DNA of 64,000 nucleotides, taken from contig JAWDGP010005352.1 of the NCBI GenBank assembly GCA_033675545.1, forward strand, positions 446,001-510,000, in the 5' to 3' direction. Source of the stretch: Elysia crispata. Lineage: Eukaryota; Mollusca; Gastropoda; Plakobranchidae. The position numbers and the translations under genes are program-made. The notes below the pieces were generated by a model. The model did not search any database. It was not told the DNA's origin and saw only the letters and a program-made list of their open reading frames with translations. Positions 1 through 15,357 of this stretch are shown piece after piece (within the stretch, counting starts at the first letter, position 1; each line of letters begins with the position of its first letter).

Positions 1-84
1 GGGGTGGGGGGGGGGGCAGGTGGAGGGATAGACAGGGAAAAAGATAGCTAGGGAGCATGGGAGAGAAAGAGATAGATACAGAGA

Positions 85-2451
<2,367 letters not shown>

Positions 2452-2925
2452 TCGTCGTCGTCGTCGTCGTCGTTGTTGTTGTTGTTATTGTTGTAGTTGT
2501 TGTTGTTGTTTTGTTGTTGTTGTTGTTGTTGTTGTTCTTCTTCTTCTTCTTCTTCTTCTTCTTCTTCTTCTTCTTCTTCTTCTTCTTCTTCTTCTTCTTC
2601 TTCTTCTTCTTCTTCTTCTTCTTCTTCTTCTTCTTCTTCTTCTTCTTCTTCTTCTTCTTCTTCTTCTTCTTCTTCTTCTTCTTCTTCTTCTTCTTCTTCT
2701 TCTTCTTCTTCTTCTTCTTCTTCTTCTTCTTCTTCTTCTTCTTCTTCTTCTCCTCCTCCTCCTCCTCCTCCTCCTCCTCCTCCTCCTCCTCCTCCTCCTC
2801 CTCCTCCTCTTCTTCTTCTTCTTCTTCTTCTTCTTCTTCTTCTTCTTCTTCTTCTTCTTCTTCTTCTTCTTCTTCTTCTTCTTCCTATTATTATTGTTAT
2901 TATTAATAATATTGTTATTATTATT
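2452..2925 (+). repeat. Compound trinucleotide tract: TCG, TTG, TTC, TCC, TTC, TTA
   Basis: Consecutive blocks: (TCG)n about 2452-2474, (TTG)n about 2474-2533, (CTT)n about 2535-2750 with roughly 72 units, (CCT)n about 2751-2808, (CTT)n about 2809-2884, then ATT-rich to about 2925. All blocks keep one reading register, which is why long poly-Ser/Pro/Leu and poly-Phe frames appear. No gene is implied. Confidence 0.97.
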
Positions 2926-3162
2926 TTAATCTCCGGAAGGTGCTATATCCTAAAGAATCTTTAACTTAAGTTGTCCTCCTCTGTCAGTATATTTCATTAC
3001 AATAAATGAAATTTATAAAAAGCCATTGCGTGCTGGGCACCGATTTGAATACTCCTCCCTCCCCCCTGCATGAAATGGCTTTCATTTTTCAGGAATTTTA
3101 AAACTTTTAAAAAATTTATTTCTTCCTGATTTTTTAGACCAGATTTTCTTTCTAGTTTTCTG

Positions 3163-3450
3163 ATAATGGAAAAGTCTAAAGATATTTAAAAACTCAACAG
3201 GTATTACCATACAATAGTCTTTTATTGTCCCAGTGTCTTGGGGAGAATATAAATTAATGTGATAATCTGTTCTCAATTCCGATAGAATTGACACCTCTCT
3301 TTGTTAAGGTTTGTTGGTAATGGAAAAGCCAAACGATGAATCAAACACAACAGGTACTTGAGTGTAGTAATCTTGTGTTGTCTAACTCGGAGTATCTCTG
3401 TCAGAATCTTTCCTCTGTTCTGAAATAATTGACGCATCTCTTTGTAAGTT
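3163..3450 (+). repeat. Diverged tandem duplication, period about 145-150 bp
   Basis: Two neighbouring blocks share, in order, taatggaaaag (3165 and 3317), caacaggta (3196 and 3349), aatcttt/aatctgtt-like segments, and attgac-c-tctctttgt (3286 and 3429). Similarity is patchy, so this is an older copy than the duplication just downstream at 3573-3835. Confidence 0.6.
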
Positions 3451-3572
3451 CTTTGTAATTTCAACAGAGCACTAATCTTTACGTAAATTCTTAGCATTTC
3501 TGACCTGAACCCCCACTCTGCACTATTTGGCACATATCGCTCTCATGGCGCTGCATGATTGTGCTAGGGCGT

Positions 3573-3835
3573 GCACTAAGCTTCGATATGATTTAGGAAC
3601 CGTTTTGATTACCTGCACATGCACGATACGATGACCCGCAAGGCGTGCTGGCAACAGTTATGCCCTCTTTATCGCAGCTTATCACACACGCGACTTCGAT
3701 TTATTTCTGCACTAAACTTCGATATAATTTAGGAACCGTTTTGATACCGGCACATCCAGGAGACGATGACCCGACAGGCGTTCTGGCAACGGTTATGCCC
3801 TCTATATCGCAGCATACCACACACTGACTTCGATT
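3573..3835 (+). repeat. Two-copy tandem duplication, period about 136 bp
   Basis: The block starting gcactaagcttcgatatgat at 3573 recurs at 3709 as gcactaaacttcgatataat and continues through ttaggaaccgttttgat, cgatgacccg, a caggcgt-type segment, atgccctct and tatcgcag. Divergence of roughly 10-15 per cent suggests an old duplication. No coding function is apparent. Confidence 0.85.
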
Positions 3836-4884
3836 CCTCTCTCAGAGACAGTTTTTACATGATTATTGTGGGCCTCAAGAAGGGCAGGTTGTTTTTTTTT
3901 TTATATTGCCCGTCATGCTGGGCAGAGTAAGCTGAAAAGTAGAACCCTTGACGGAATAAAATTATCAACATTAAGCAGCACAGTTTAATTGATCTTGAAC
4001 TGTTGCTTCATGAGCCATGTTCCTTAGATCAAGTTTAGATCAATAAAAATTTGCTTGTAATTTTTACTTCATCTTTATTTTTTTTTCCCTTCCAATGCAA
4101 ATGTCTGTGCTGACATTCTAATAGATACAACACTCTGCATCTGCTGATACGAAGAATACTAATTTGCTCGGATTTTGTGTTCGTTTCGTGTTAGTCCATC
4201 TTATATGGTCAGCATACAATTATTCATTACTTTATTGGTCGGGCATGATCTATGATATGCATAGGCCAAATAGCAATCCAATGAGCAGCGTATGCCGCTC
4301 TTCTAGTGTATTCATGTACTTTCTGTATAATCTGTTTTCAATTAGCAATGGCATCTAGTTGTCTTAGGCGCCATTCATAGCAGACTAACCTCAACCTCGG
4401 ACTTCTGAGAACCCGTAAAATGTGAAAACATCATGAGCAACAAACTGAAAGCAACGGCACGTCTCAGACGTCTCACTATTTTGAGTGACAGTTATTTGTC
4501 TACTCAGCAAAGTGCGCGTGCCTTGTCAGAGATCTCGACCAAGAACGCGTCAGCTTTACAATCTAGGATCCACCTGTTAAGCTGTGGCGCTGCGCGAGAT
4601 AACCCCAAAATCCACAACTCTCAGGTTTACCTGCAGAGCTCTACATCAATACAAGATCTGTACTTCACGCCAGATGAGCCGAGTCCAATCTAGATAAGTC
4701 TCAGCGATGTTTTGTTTTTGTTCACACGGCAGCAGTCACTTGCGGCTCTGAGGAAGCTGTGTTTATAGACATGTATCTTAAATTAGAAAAGTTAGTGTTG
4801 ATAACTGGTTTGAAGAATAAGTGTAAATAGGGCAGTGCTGCAATATTCGGTGACCCCGCCGAATAGAACCAAAGGAGGAAGTGC

Positions 4885-5138
<254 letters not shown>

Positions 5139-5142
<4 letters not shown>

Positions 5143-6485
5143 AAGAGAAAGGAGGGTTAGGGGTTATCAAAGAAAAGTATAGGAAGGAGACAAAATGGAA
5201 GGGAAAAAAAAGATAGAAAAATGGGAGACTGAGACATACAGACAGAGGAAGGGATACAAGAGTTGTTAGAAAAGTAACTGTATATCGAACAACAGAAGCA
5301 AATTGCTATATTTATTCTAAAAAATTCTATACTTCTGTCCTGTACATTTTTTTCTTTTGCATAGAAGGCTTTTTCTCTCGCCCTGAACTGTCTCAGAAAC
5401 ATAACTTGGCAGAGTAAAATTTTTAATGATCCACATTGGCAATTAATGAATGAACAGAAATATACATAAACCAGATGTTTCGGGGGAAAATATACAAGAA
5501 AAGCCACAAATAAAGTGTTTGCTACACCCTGAATCATAATAAATGTTATACTTTATACACTTCAAACTAGGAAATATGAAAAAGCAGAAGTTAAAGATAA
5601 GAATGAACCAAATGCAAGAAACTTTCCCGTCCGAACTTCAGTGGAAAAGCCATGAAACGAGATGCACGACAAGCAGTTTTTATATCCCCAAGTTGATAGA
5701 TATTCTCTGAATGTTTATCTCGCGCAAGTAGCCTTCACCGGCACCACTTTACTCTTAAAAAGGGGAAAAAAATAGATATTTTTAGAAGTAAAAGGTACAT
5801 TACATTAACACACCCCAAAACCACCTCGCACCTTTAACCTTAGTCGCGCTAAGATTTATTGTTAGACAAAAGGACAGAGAATTAGATTTGACCTTTTAGC
5901 CAGGCAAACACGACGAATTGGATACAGCCCAGTTTTTTCCATCAACACGTCCCCATGTAATGAATCAGTGGTTACATAGTTACAGGCAGCAATTTCATTC
6001 TCTGACTCGGCATTCAATTTATTATTTCATCTTTTCGACTTTGTGAAACGAATTAGTTGTGATTTTATTGATTTTCCATTAACCTCCATCAAGCTTTTAC
6101 TCTCGCAACCTCAGTAACCGTTTCAAGCACTATTTTAATTTAAGGCCCAACGTGTGCTTTTTATCTTTTCGCTATGTTAGGAATCAATTTTGCGAACAGG
6201 ATGAATTTGCATTGGGCTGCCAATCACGTCAATGAGACACAGTGGTGTTTGGGATGGACATTAAAAATTACTGTGTTTGCCTTCAGTTACTGTCTGATAC
6301 ATGGGAAGATTGATGATAATGGAGTCCAGGATTAGAGAGCTTAGCATTCAGGTGGTTTACAAGAGTAAGATACATAGATTGGTCTAGGATCTATGTAGAA
6401 TGAATGAAAAAAAAAGAAATATAAGATAGTAAGATACATAACGTCGGGGAGTAGGGGAGAGGGAGAGAAAGATACATAATTATGT

Positions 6486-6581
<96 letters not shown>

Positions 6582-9500
6582 GGAACGAGCAAAAGAGGTA
6601 AGTAAAGAGAAGGGAGAGGGAACAGAAGGTGAAAAAGAGAGGAAGAGAGTTTGGCATCCGTATTCTTTTTCGATAAATAGCAACAAGCTAATATCAAAAC
6701 ATTGAGTTTAACAGGTCGCAGAGGTAAATTTTGGAGGGGAAAGCTTTTAGCAAGTTCACGCTGCAGGTTTGATCGTTAAACCGCTTTGTGTTCATCAACG
6801 CTTTTAGATAAGGGACCGTGATCCAAATTCTTTGAATGCTTCTGTTCTCTTTACACTTTAAACTTAAATTTTTTTCAACTTTTACTATTTTCTCTACATA
6901 TTCGTTTGGTAGAAATATGTATTTTCCTCTTCACTGCCTTAACTTTGAGGGTATTTTAAGCATATCGTTCTGAGATCAAAAGACTGAATCTGAAAGCTAA
7001 TAACAAAATTTATATGGTTGCATTCCCAACGTTTTAGCATCTTTCTGCAGTTGAGGGTCTTCATATACTTTTTATCCCACCGGGTACATGGCTCAGAGAG
7101 CGACGTCACGAATGTTAATTAATTGAGAGATGCTTTATGTTTGCATATTACTGTATCGTCATTTTTCTTTCCAAAGCTTTGACCATACTGTTTTCACTTA
7201 GCATTGACATCTCTAACTTGATCTTACCCTAAATAATGTCAAAAGTAGATCTTGTCAGAATGAGAAGTCGGGCTAATTGTGTTGTTTAATGGCAATCGAG
7301 GGATGAGAAAAAATACCTACAAAACCAGATATCTTGGACGAGGAAAACATAGAAAGGAATGGCCACGAAAAAATCAACTATTTAGAAAGGTAGTGTTCTC
7401 TCACTGATCGAGATGGGATTACGTGTTGCTTCATACCGTGTAATGTCGTAGACTATCACAGCATCAGAGTTTAACAGGGCGCAAACTAAATTATCAAACG
7501 TGCGCGTGAAGTTCTTTCTTTTTGTCATATTCTCATACCTCAGGAGAATCTAAAGTTCTTGCGATATACCGCATTCGCCATTTTACCCTAGGAAAAGTAG
7601 GTGTTTTAATTATTTCCACAAGTTGATTTAAAAATATTCATTCATCCCACCTTCCCCTTTGAACATCATTGGGTTTTACAATTAAGACAAGAGGACATAG
7701 AATCTCTTGTATTTCTTCACTGAACTAAACGTGAGTTTCTCATCAACTTTGAACAACTGTGTTTCGTCCTACTTGTCTGGTTTAAAGGTCAAAACTGGCT
7801 CTTTGTTGTCTTGACTGAATTCCAAACCCAATTTTTCCTCGTGTGATAAACCAAGCGCTTTGGAATTGCAGACAACAATTAGGCTTCCTGACTCAACTCT
7901 CGTTTTGTTCCCTTTTTTAGCTCACTTAAGCAAATACATTTAGAGGCTTCATTGATTTTTTCCCTTCATTAATTTCGAACAAGCTAAACAATTACATTTA
8001 TGGCAGATGCCAAATTTCATTGGAGACCTCCAATATTATATATATATTTTTTTAAAGAAGTGAAATGTTTTGATCATGTCCCAATAGAAAAAAAACATCT
8101 ACTATAAAACTATATGCACAAAAACTCCGAAATGAATAACAAGTAATTTATAAGATCGCGACTGCGTTACGATTTTTCACATGCTTAAAAAAAACAGCCT
8201 TGATCTCCGTTCGAAACATTTGCGTGCATGGCAAACCATATAAGGTGAAATCTTTTACGCTTGTTATAAAATATCGCTAAGCTCAGACTGAACTTATCTA
8301 TTGCATTTGGTTCTCAACGACACCACTGATACAGAGAAAATGCAAAAGTAGTGCTCGAGGTGAGTATTTTACAATTTTTGCCTTCTACCTGAACCCCCCC
8401 CCCCCCCCCCAAAAAAAAAAAAAATTGTGATGCTCAAATGTTTTTGTGAGATTAAGAGTTTGGAATGAGTAGATAAATCCTGATGGGAAACAAACGACAA
8501 AAGACCAAAAGAAAAGAAAAACGTTTAGAAATGAATAGAGGGCGAGAAAATAGAATTAGCAAAGATAACAAGTAGAGAATGGGAAAGTGATTTTATTCAG
8601 CGATGACTTCCTCAATCCCAATACGGACATGACATTGTAATTATCTTAGTGCCTCAGCACTGACTGAAATGATGGTGGTAACAGAGCGTTAAGTTCATTA
8701 TTTCGCCTTTACTATCCAATCTATGTAGCCACTGCTCGCCTTGCAACCTGTCTAAAAAAAACCTTTTCTTTTGGAAGGAATATTTTCCTTTTCTCCTATT
8801 TTGTAGGAAATAAAAATCTATTTCTTAAAGGCAAAAATGAAAGCTCACCCGATTTCTACCTTTCAAACGCACATATAATATTTTCTGATTGTTCACATTG
8901 TTGAATGTGAGAATAGCGACACTTGACATTTATATATGGCGCAGGAATGAGAAGAACCCTAACAATTCTGGATGATCACTACCTATGCCACGGTACTCAC
9001 GGGACCTGTAAATAGCATGCAAGTATGTTGCCGCAAAACGGTTTCTACAAAGTGTTTTGGTTATCTACACGCAACAGAAACAATCATGACAACATTTGGA
9101 GAGTAATTTCATTTCTCTTAAACGAGTAACATTCTAAGTCGCTGTCTTGCAGTTTTCCATGTATGCTCGTTTGTTGTTTTCTTTAAAAGAAAAAAAAAGA
9201 TAAGAGCCGATTTCTCACAACTCATCTTGACATTGTGAAGAATGCCGACCTTCGTGTAAAATCTTCCTTGGCGAACATTAAGATTTTTTTGTGTGTGATG
9301 GTGCTGCTGATTGACTCATGGCTGCGTGCACGTTTCGGCGCAAAAAGGCTCGGTAGTTGTCATATCTTACGTGGTCGTTCGCTCCACGTAGGACGCGAAG
9401 CTCGCCTTACAACTAACTGCAAGACGTCATTGCTGATTAAATTTTGACGAATCAAATCGGGGCAAAAGGAAAGATGGTCTTCTCGTTCATCTCAGAGCTA

Positions 9501-12500
9501 GGAAAAATGTGAGCATAAATCGTTGAAAAGGCTTTTTACACGGATTCTAGCGTACTTACATTTTGATGGCTAAATGGAAGAAAACGTCTCGTTGGAATGT
9601 CCATATAATTATAGAGACTGCTGAATCTTAGCTACGCTATAGTAGGTCTATTTGGCATGTGAAGCAGTTAAAGCAATGAGCAAATAACCAGGCTCAGGGT
9701 TATTTTCCACCCCGCAAGGTGTCTTTATTTGGCATATGTTGATTTAACTGACTCTTCCCACGTGTGTTTAAAGACCCTACCGGCCATAAGATTAATGCCA
9801 TTTGAAGCTTCTAACCTGCCTACCCATTGCCATTGTAGCTCCGCCGATCACCGCTCTACATTTTCTTTCATCGTTTGTGTTGCTACATCGCAGCAAGATA
9901 TAAGAGAGCTAGATATCTATCAAAATCTAGGATTTTCTTCCACCGTGGCTTTGACTCATTCCAGCTGATTGAACAAAAAAAGCCTTAATGACTAAGAGGC
10001 GGGGCTTTTTCGGAATGCCGTTAAATAACACTAAAGGTGCTAGCTAGACAAACAAGCGGAACACGAAAGGTTAGATGTCATAGAACTATTAGAGAGTTTG
10101 GGAAATGACTGCCGAGGCCAGAGTCGACATGATTCACTCTGCTGACTGGATGACTGAGTCGAGAACCAGCTAAAGGACGCCGTATACATAGACCCATATC
10201 GAGCTTTTGGGAAAGCTCCCAGTTAATACTGAAATGAAAGTACACTGAACAGAGTGCCTGGGGTAAAACTTCAGACCCCAAAGGTCAACCATGAAGTTTT
10301 TGTCATCGTAACCACACTATCTCTGTTCGGAACTGTTCCAAATTTTGTTTCATCGGTTTCATGCCAAACAGAAATTCTGTCTGTCTGTCTGTCTCTCTCT
10401 GTCTCTGTCTGTCTATCTGTTGTCTTTCTCTCTGTCTCCCTTTGCAAGATTGTATCGGTATTGTGAAGACCCAACAGCCCCGTGAGACCAGGAGTTTGTT
10501 AGTTTACGGCCCTGCACTTTGTAAACTCACAACACTGATAAAAAGAACAATCGTGACGCCTCATCCGTCTAGCTTGATCTAAGTTTCTTTTGACATCAAC
10601 GGTTCCGAAGTAATCACCGCTGGGACACAAAGGAAGTGGATGCCTGCTTCCCGAGCCTGCTGGTTATAAATTTTGTAGTGCTCAATAGTCCAAATCTTGA
10701 TGGAAAAGCAGGTACAATCGGTACATGCCTGGCTTGTAACAATACCATCACAATGTGAAGTCTGGAAGACTCAGGACATGTACACATACTTGAGAGAGCA
10801 GAGGTGCAAACAAAAAATAATAAATGCAATGATAAAAAAAAAAAAAAAAAAAAAAAACACAAAAGACGGAACGCCGAATAAGTAGAGTTAACAGTTTCTT
10901 TTTTGGAAAATCCAAATCTTTTTTTTTCTTTAAAAAAAAAAAAAGCTTCTTATCATGTCAGAAGTACGAATAAAACCAATTCCCGCAAGGGAGTGTTCCT
11001 CTTAGCACCTTTTTTTTTTTCAGGAATGTGCAGCTTTATGATGAGCGTTTCAAAGGATTTTAAACAGATTACGAAAGCACGGAATTTGCTGATTTTGCTA
11101 GTATTTTAGCAAACTCTCGTAGAAAGTCCATATTTAAAGATCACATAACCATGAACATAGATGGTTTTTATACCGCAAAAAGCATCGCAAGACACATGAG
11201 GAGTTAGTATGAAGAGACGCTAATATGACTAGATTAGTTTATAATCTCAAGCTGTCACTGTAGTTCTGTTAAGAAATTTAACATGCCCCAACGCCTCAGT
11301 GTCATGGAGTGCGTTTGAAGGGTTAGTTGCATTATTATTATTCCTATCATTTGAGTTACAAACATTTTATGTGTTAAGAGCATCAACACCACCTTCATCA
11401 TTATCATCAATCATATCATAATCAGCATCATTAGTAGCTATGGTGAAGTTCATTATCATCATTATCGCTGTCATTATAAAACGAAATCGTCTTGTTCACC
11501 TCTCGAAAGTTTCGGCACTCTGAAATAATCATTGTTTGTAAAGGACTGATGAAAAAATTAATTTAGGTTACTTTACAAAAATGCGAAGAGCAAAATCTTT
11601 AAAATTGTTTCCCTGATTTAAAATATAAAGCTAATATTTTTCGTGACAAAAAAAAGATAAATTGGTATAAATATAAACGGTCCTTTTAACTTCTTTTACT
11701 TTGAGAGACTTTGCAATTGCGCACTGAAGAGAATTAATTCAATCATTTCATCTGGTGTAAAGCGCCATGTTGTTTCCGACTGATGTAACTTTTCAAACAA
11801 ACCGTTTCGCAAAATCATACAATTTGAGTGAACAATGACACATTTTTAAAAAATATTTTTAACATAGTAATGTTATGATTGTATTTGTAGAAATAATGAG
11901 TGCATGTTCCTTGCCAAACGCACAAACGGTATGGATGAAACAAGAGACTTAAAAATATCTCACAGTGAGACACTTTAATACTTGTATTATATGGAGGGTA
12001 TGTACATGTATGTGCATTTGTTTCTTTCCAAACGCACACACTCATACAAGTGGTGGTAGAGGTACGACGCGTGCACTTAAAGACAAGCACAGTCGTTATG
12101 TAAGTTGGAAAAAGAAGGTCATGTTACAGACAACAAAGAACACTTTGTGTGATCTGAAATACGAAACGTGCAATCACTTGTACCTTGAACTTGTTAGTCA
12201 CAGGCGTGGGTAGAAACATTCATCGAATCGACCAAGGAGGAGAGAGTTGTACAGTACCTTTTTTGTCCTTGAATGAGTTCTTCATTCAGAGCTATTGCTT
12301 TATTAGTAATTTTAACCTTTTCTTACATTGTCATTGCTTTCTTAGATTGCTCTTTCACATTTTCGAGGATATTCTGCCGGTGCCCACCCCACGAGCACAA
12401 GCATGCAGCCTTGGTTAGGCTGAGCAGTCCTTATTTATGTCTAATTGTGCAGTCAAGCGTCATCGCGCTCTCGTTTCTGAATGCCTTTGGTATTTTCCTC

Positions 12501-12871
12501 GCAAAGAAACTCCTGAAATGTCGTGGACAGCACTGTGTACATTTTGTTCACACATTACGTGCCATTTTAGTGCCGTTTGTTTGGCGGCCAAGGATTTGAT
12601 GCTAATTCATGTTGGGGGTGTTAACCGTATTTGAACACCATATTTGGTTAAAAAAAATTTTTAACTCCGTTTGTAAAGAAAAAGTGAGTTCATTATTGTT
12701 TATCCGCCCTTTCCTTCGCGAGTCTTTCATGCCACGCCTCAAAACAGTAGAACTCTGTCGATGGAAGCAGAAAAGTTCCTGAATTTATCGAATGATTGTA
12801 GTGGATAAGAATGAGTCCTAATAAAATTGTGGTTTTCTCCAATCAGAATCTGCTGATAGCTTGATTACATT

Positions 12872-12874
<3 letters not shown>
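5139..12874. other. Non-coding DNA with scattered simple repeats
   Basis: No exon recognised. Holds a (GA)n array at 6491-6579 with degenerate purine-rich skirts, a C17-A14 junction at 8394-8424, a CTGT/CT tract at about 10376-10440, a poly-A run at about 10830-10857, and degenerate ATT/ATC sequence at about 11330-11480. A 108-codon ATG-started frame at 12273-12599 has a hydrophobic start but no recognised family. Confidence 0.6.
6491..6579 (+). repeat. (GA)n microsatellite
   Basis: About 44 GA units without interruption, flanked on both sides by degenerate GGGAGA-type sequence. Confidence 0.98.

Positions 12875-12926
<52 letters not shown>
12875..12926 (+). repeat. (AT)n microsatellite
   Basis: About 26 AT units; self-complementary and able to form a cruciform. 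Confidence 0.97.
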
Positions 12927-12929
<3 letters not shown>

Positions 12930-15240
12930 CTTTTCTGATAGACTTGTTTAAGTACTCGTCGGAAGACAACTGGCGGCTTTCAGGATTTTCGTATAAGGCC
13001 TATGCGGTACCAAGTTTTTACATAGAGCTGATCAACAGAGGTTTCATAGGGAGTAACAGATGGGTAAAAATGGCCTGTTCAATTCTAACTTGCTAAGCTG
13101 TTATAATGGTATGACACTATGGTAGTTTAATACCTAGGTGCCATTGTCACTTAGATAATCGGGCTATAAATAATGGCCAACTGTTATTCGGGCTCTGCTC
13201 GACATCAAGATTAGGTAATGGGTCATGATACACGGGAAAGACACCGATACTTAACAATGTCAACTTATGCAAATTAACTACCCGCGTTTCCATTTAGGAA
13301 ATTTCAAACATCTTTGTTCAACGTGCAGTAAATTGGGTGTATCAAAAACTGCTAAGGTAAATTTTAAAGCGTTTTAACAGTAAAAGAGCCTCCGTGACAT
13401 AACCGAACGTCTAAGGAGTGAAGTGATTTGTTGGGATGCGTTTCTCATCATTCTTTTCTTCCAAGAGGAAATGTTTTACCGTGATTCTAGTTTTTTCTTA
13501 TCGTATGTTCGTTCTAACCAAGAATTTACAATTTTCAACCTGTTGCCAATACAATGACCTCAGTGTTAAGTACGACTTGGTGCATTAAACAAGAACTGCA
13601 ATTATCTTAGAAATTTGCTTCGATCTTCTCTTTGAAGCCATTGTAGATCAATAGTTCAGAGTTCGCAAGACTGGTTATTCTGATTAATGCCCTTTCAATC
13701 ACTTTTCTGGCTCAAAGTCCCTTTCTAACAGCGATTTCATTATTTTTTAATTACGAAGGTTATAGAAGAATGAAAAATAAAAATTATACATTGGCTTTAG
13801 CTCATCGGTATTCAACGACCAAGTGAAAAAGTGTCATGAAATATCCCTGTACCTGTTACAGACGGGCTTTCGCTGTCTCTCTAAACTTATGCCAGGTCTA
13901 CCATCTGGACCAACTGCTCCGCGGAGATGACATTTAGTTACCAATTTTTGTGTCGCCGATTTCAGTTTTAACCTTTGGAACCTAGAAACTTACGTCCGAC
14001 GATGGAAGCGGTCAACATTTCCCATGAGACTTTGCTTTCGCACCACCTACAGGCTTCCCCGAGAAAAAGCTTTCTTTTTTATTAGTCTGTTAGCCTTTGC
14101 TGGGGAATTTAGGAACGAAAACTTACAGGAAAATTACTGTTCCAGAAAAGATGTTTTAAAAAATTAGACATTTTTAAGAAAATAATCGCAGTGATCAAGT
14201 TTTAAGGTTAAAAAACTTTGAAAAAAAATATGATTTTAACGTCGTGGCATAAAAATATTTCTCTTTCTTAGAATTAAAATAATTTTTTTCAACGTTCAAA
14301 GCAACCTGTCTGTCACTTTTTGGCAGAACATGTCACTTATTACTTTTTTGCTCTTTTGAAGTTGTCTCTGTAAGCTTTTTCACGGGTAAAAAGCGTCTTA
14401 CGCAATTGTCAGACTATAGATTCCACAAAGAAAAGCAGCTATTATCATCAGTCAGTTTTTTGGCTGGTTCCAAATTTGTAAAAATAAAAAAAATGAAGAT
14501 ACTAGCACGGTGTGTGAACCCCAAGCATCACGTCGCATTACGATATTTCCAAGAGTTCTGGTGGTCTTCGATGTTGAATAAATTTATTCTGTTCAAAGTG
14601 TCATCGCTGCCTAGATGTTAGTTTACCGTTCGCCCTGTAGAAGCTACGAGCTCCATACTTTTGACCTCTGTTTTTTCCGGGACATGCTAGCAAATCATGC
14701 TCTATCCGGCTATCCTCATCACACTGTACTGCAAGCCGCGAGGTCCTCAAGGAAATCTCGCGCGAACGATTGGCCAGATCTAAAGCTAATGAAACGGGCT
14801 GTTTGGCGGGCCTTCACTTTTCCATGGTCATCTGTCTCATTAGATCTGAATACCCAGGTAATAAGCGTAAACTGTCCACATGGTCAACAGCCGGACACTG
14901 TGAAGGGTCATCTACCGTGATGACAATGACGGCCACTGAAATAAGTGAGACAGCTACTAGTTTGTGTTCCCAGTTCATTTTCTCCTTCCTTTACAATGAT
15001 TTAAAGTATCACGAAACATTGCTGCAACCAAAGAGGAATTGATCGCATGAGGTCTTCGCATTCAAATTAAGGCAATGTTCGTTTTACACTACTAAAGTTA
15101 ATATAAATTTATAGAACTTTCAGTTTCATTGGTTATATTACCTTTATTTCCAATCGATTTTAGATCCGTAACTTTTCCCTCCAAGCCTACCATCTCACTT
15201 CCACCACACTCACCACCACCGTGTTGCTGTTGTTGTTTTT

Positions 15241-15357
15241 CTTCTTCTTCTTCTTCTTCTTCTTCTTCTTCTTCTTCTTCTTCTTCTTCTTCTTCTTCTT
15301 CTTCTTCTTCTTCTTCTTCTTCTTCTTCTTCTTCTTCTTTCTTCTTCTTCTTCTTCT
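15241..15357 (+). repeat. (TTC)n microsatellite
   Basis: About 38 CTT/TTC units with one interruption near 15340, preceded by a short GTT run. It gives spurious poly-Ser, poly-Phe and poly-Lys frames. Confidence 0.97.

Noticed and set aside
2497..2964. Long poly-Ser/Pro/Leu and poly-Phe frames
   Set aside because: They are direct translations of the compound TTC/TCC microsatellite; the flanking residues are also simple sequence.
4433..4693. 86-codon ATG frame with ordinary-looking amino-acid composition
   Set aside because: Length is within chance for this much DNA, with no motif, signal or neighbouring exon.
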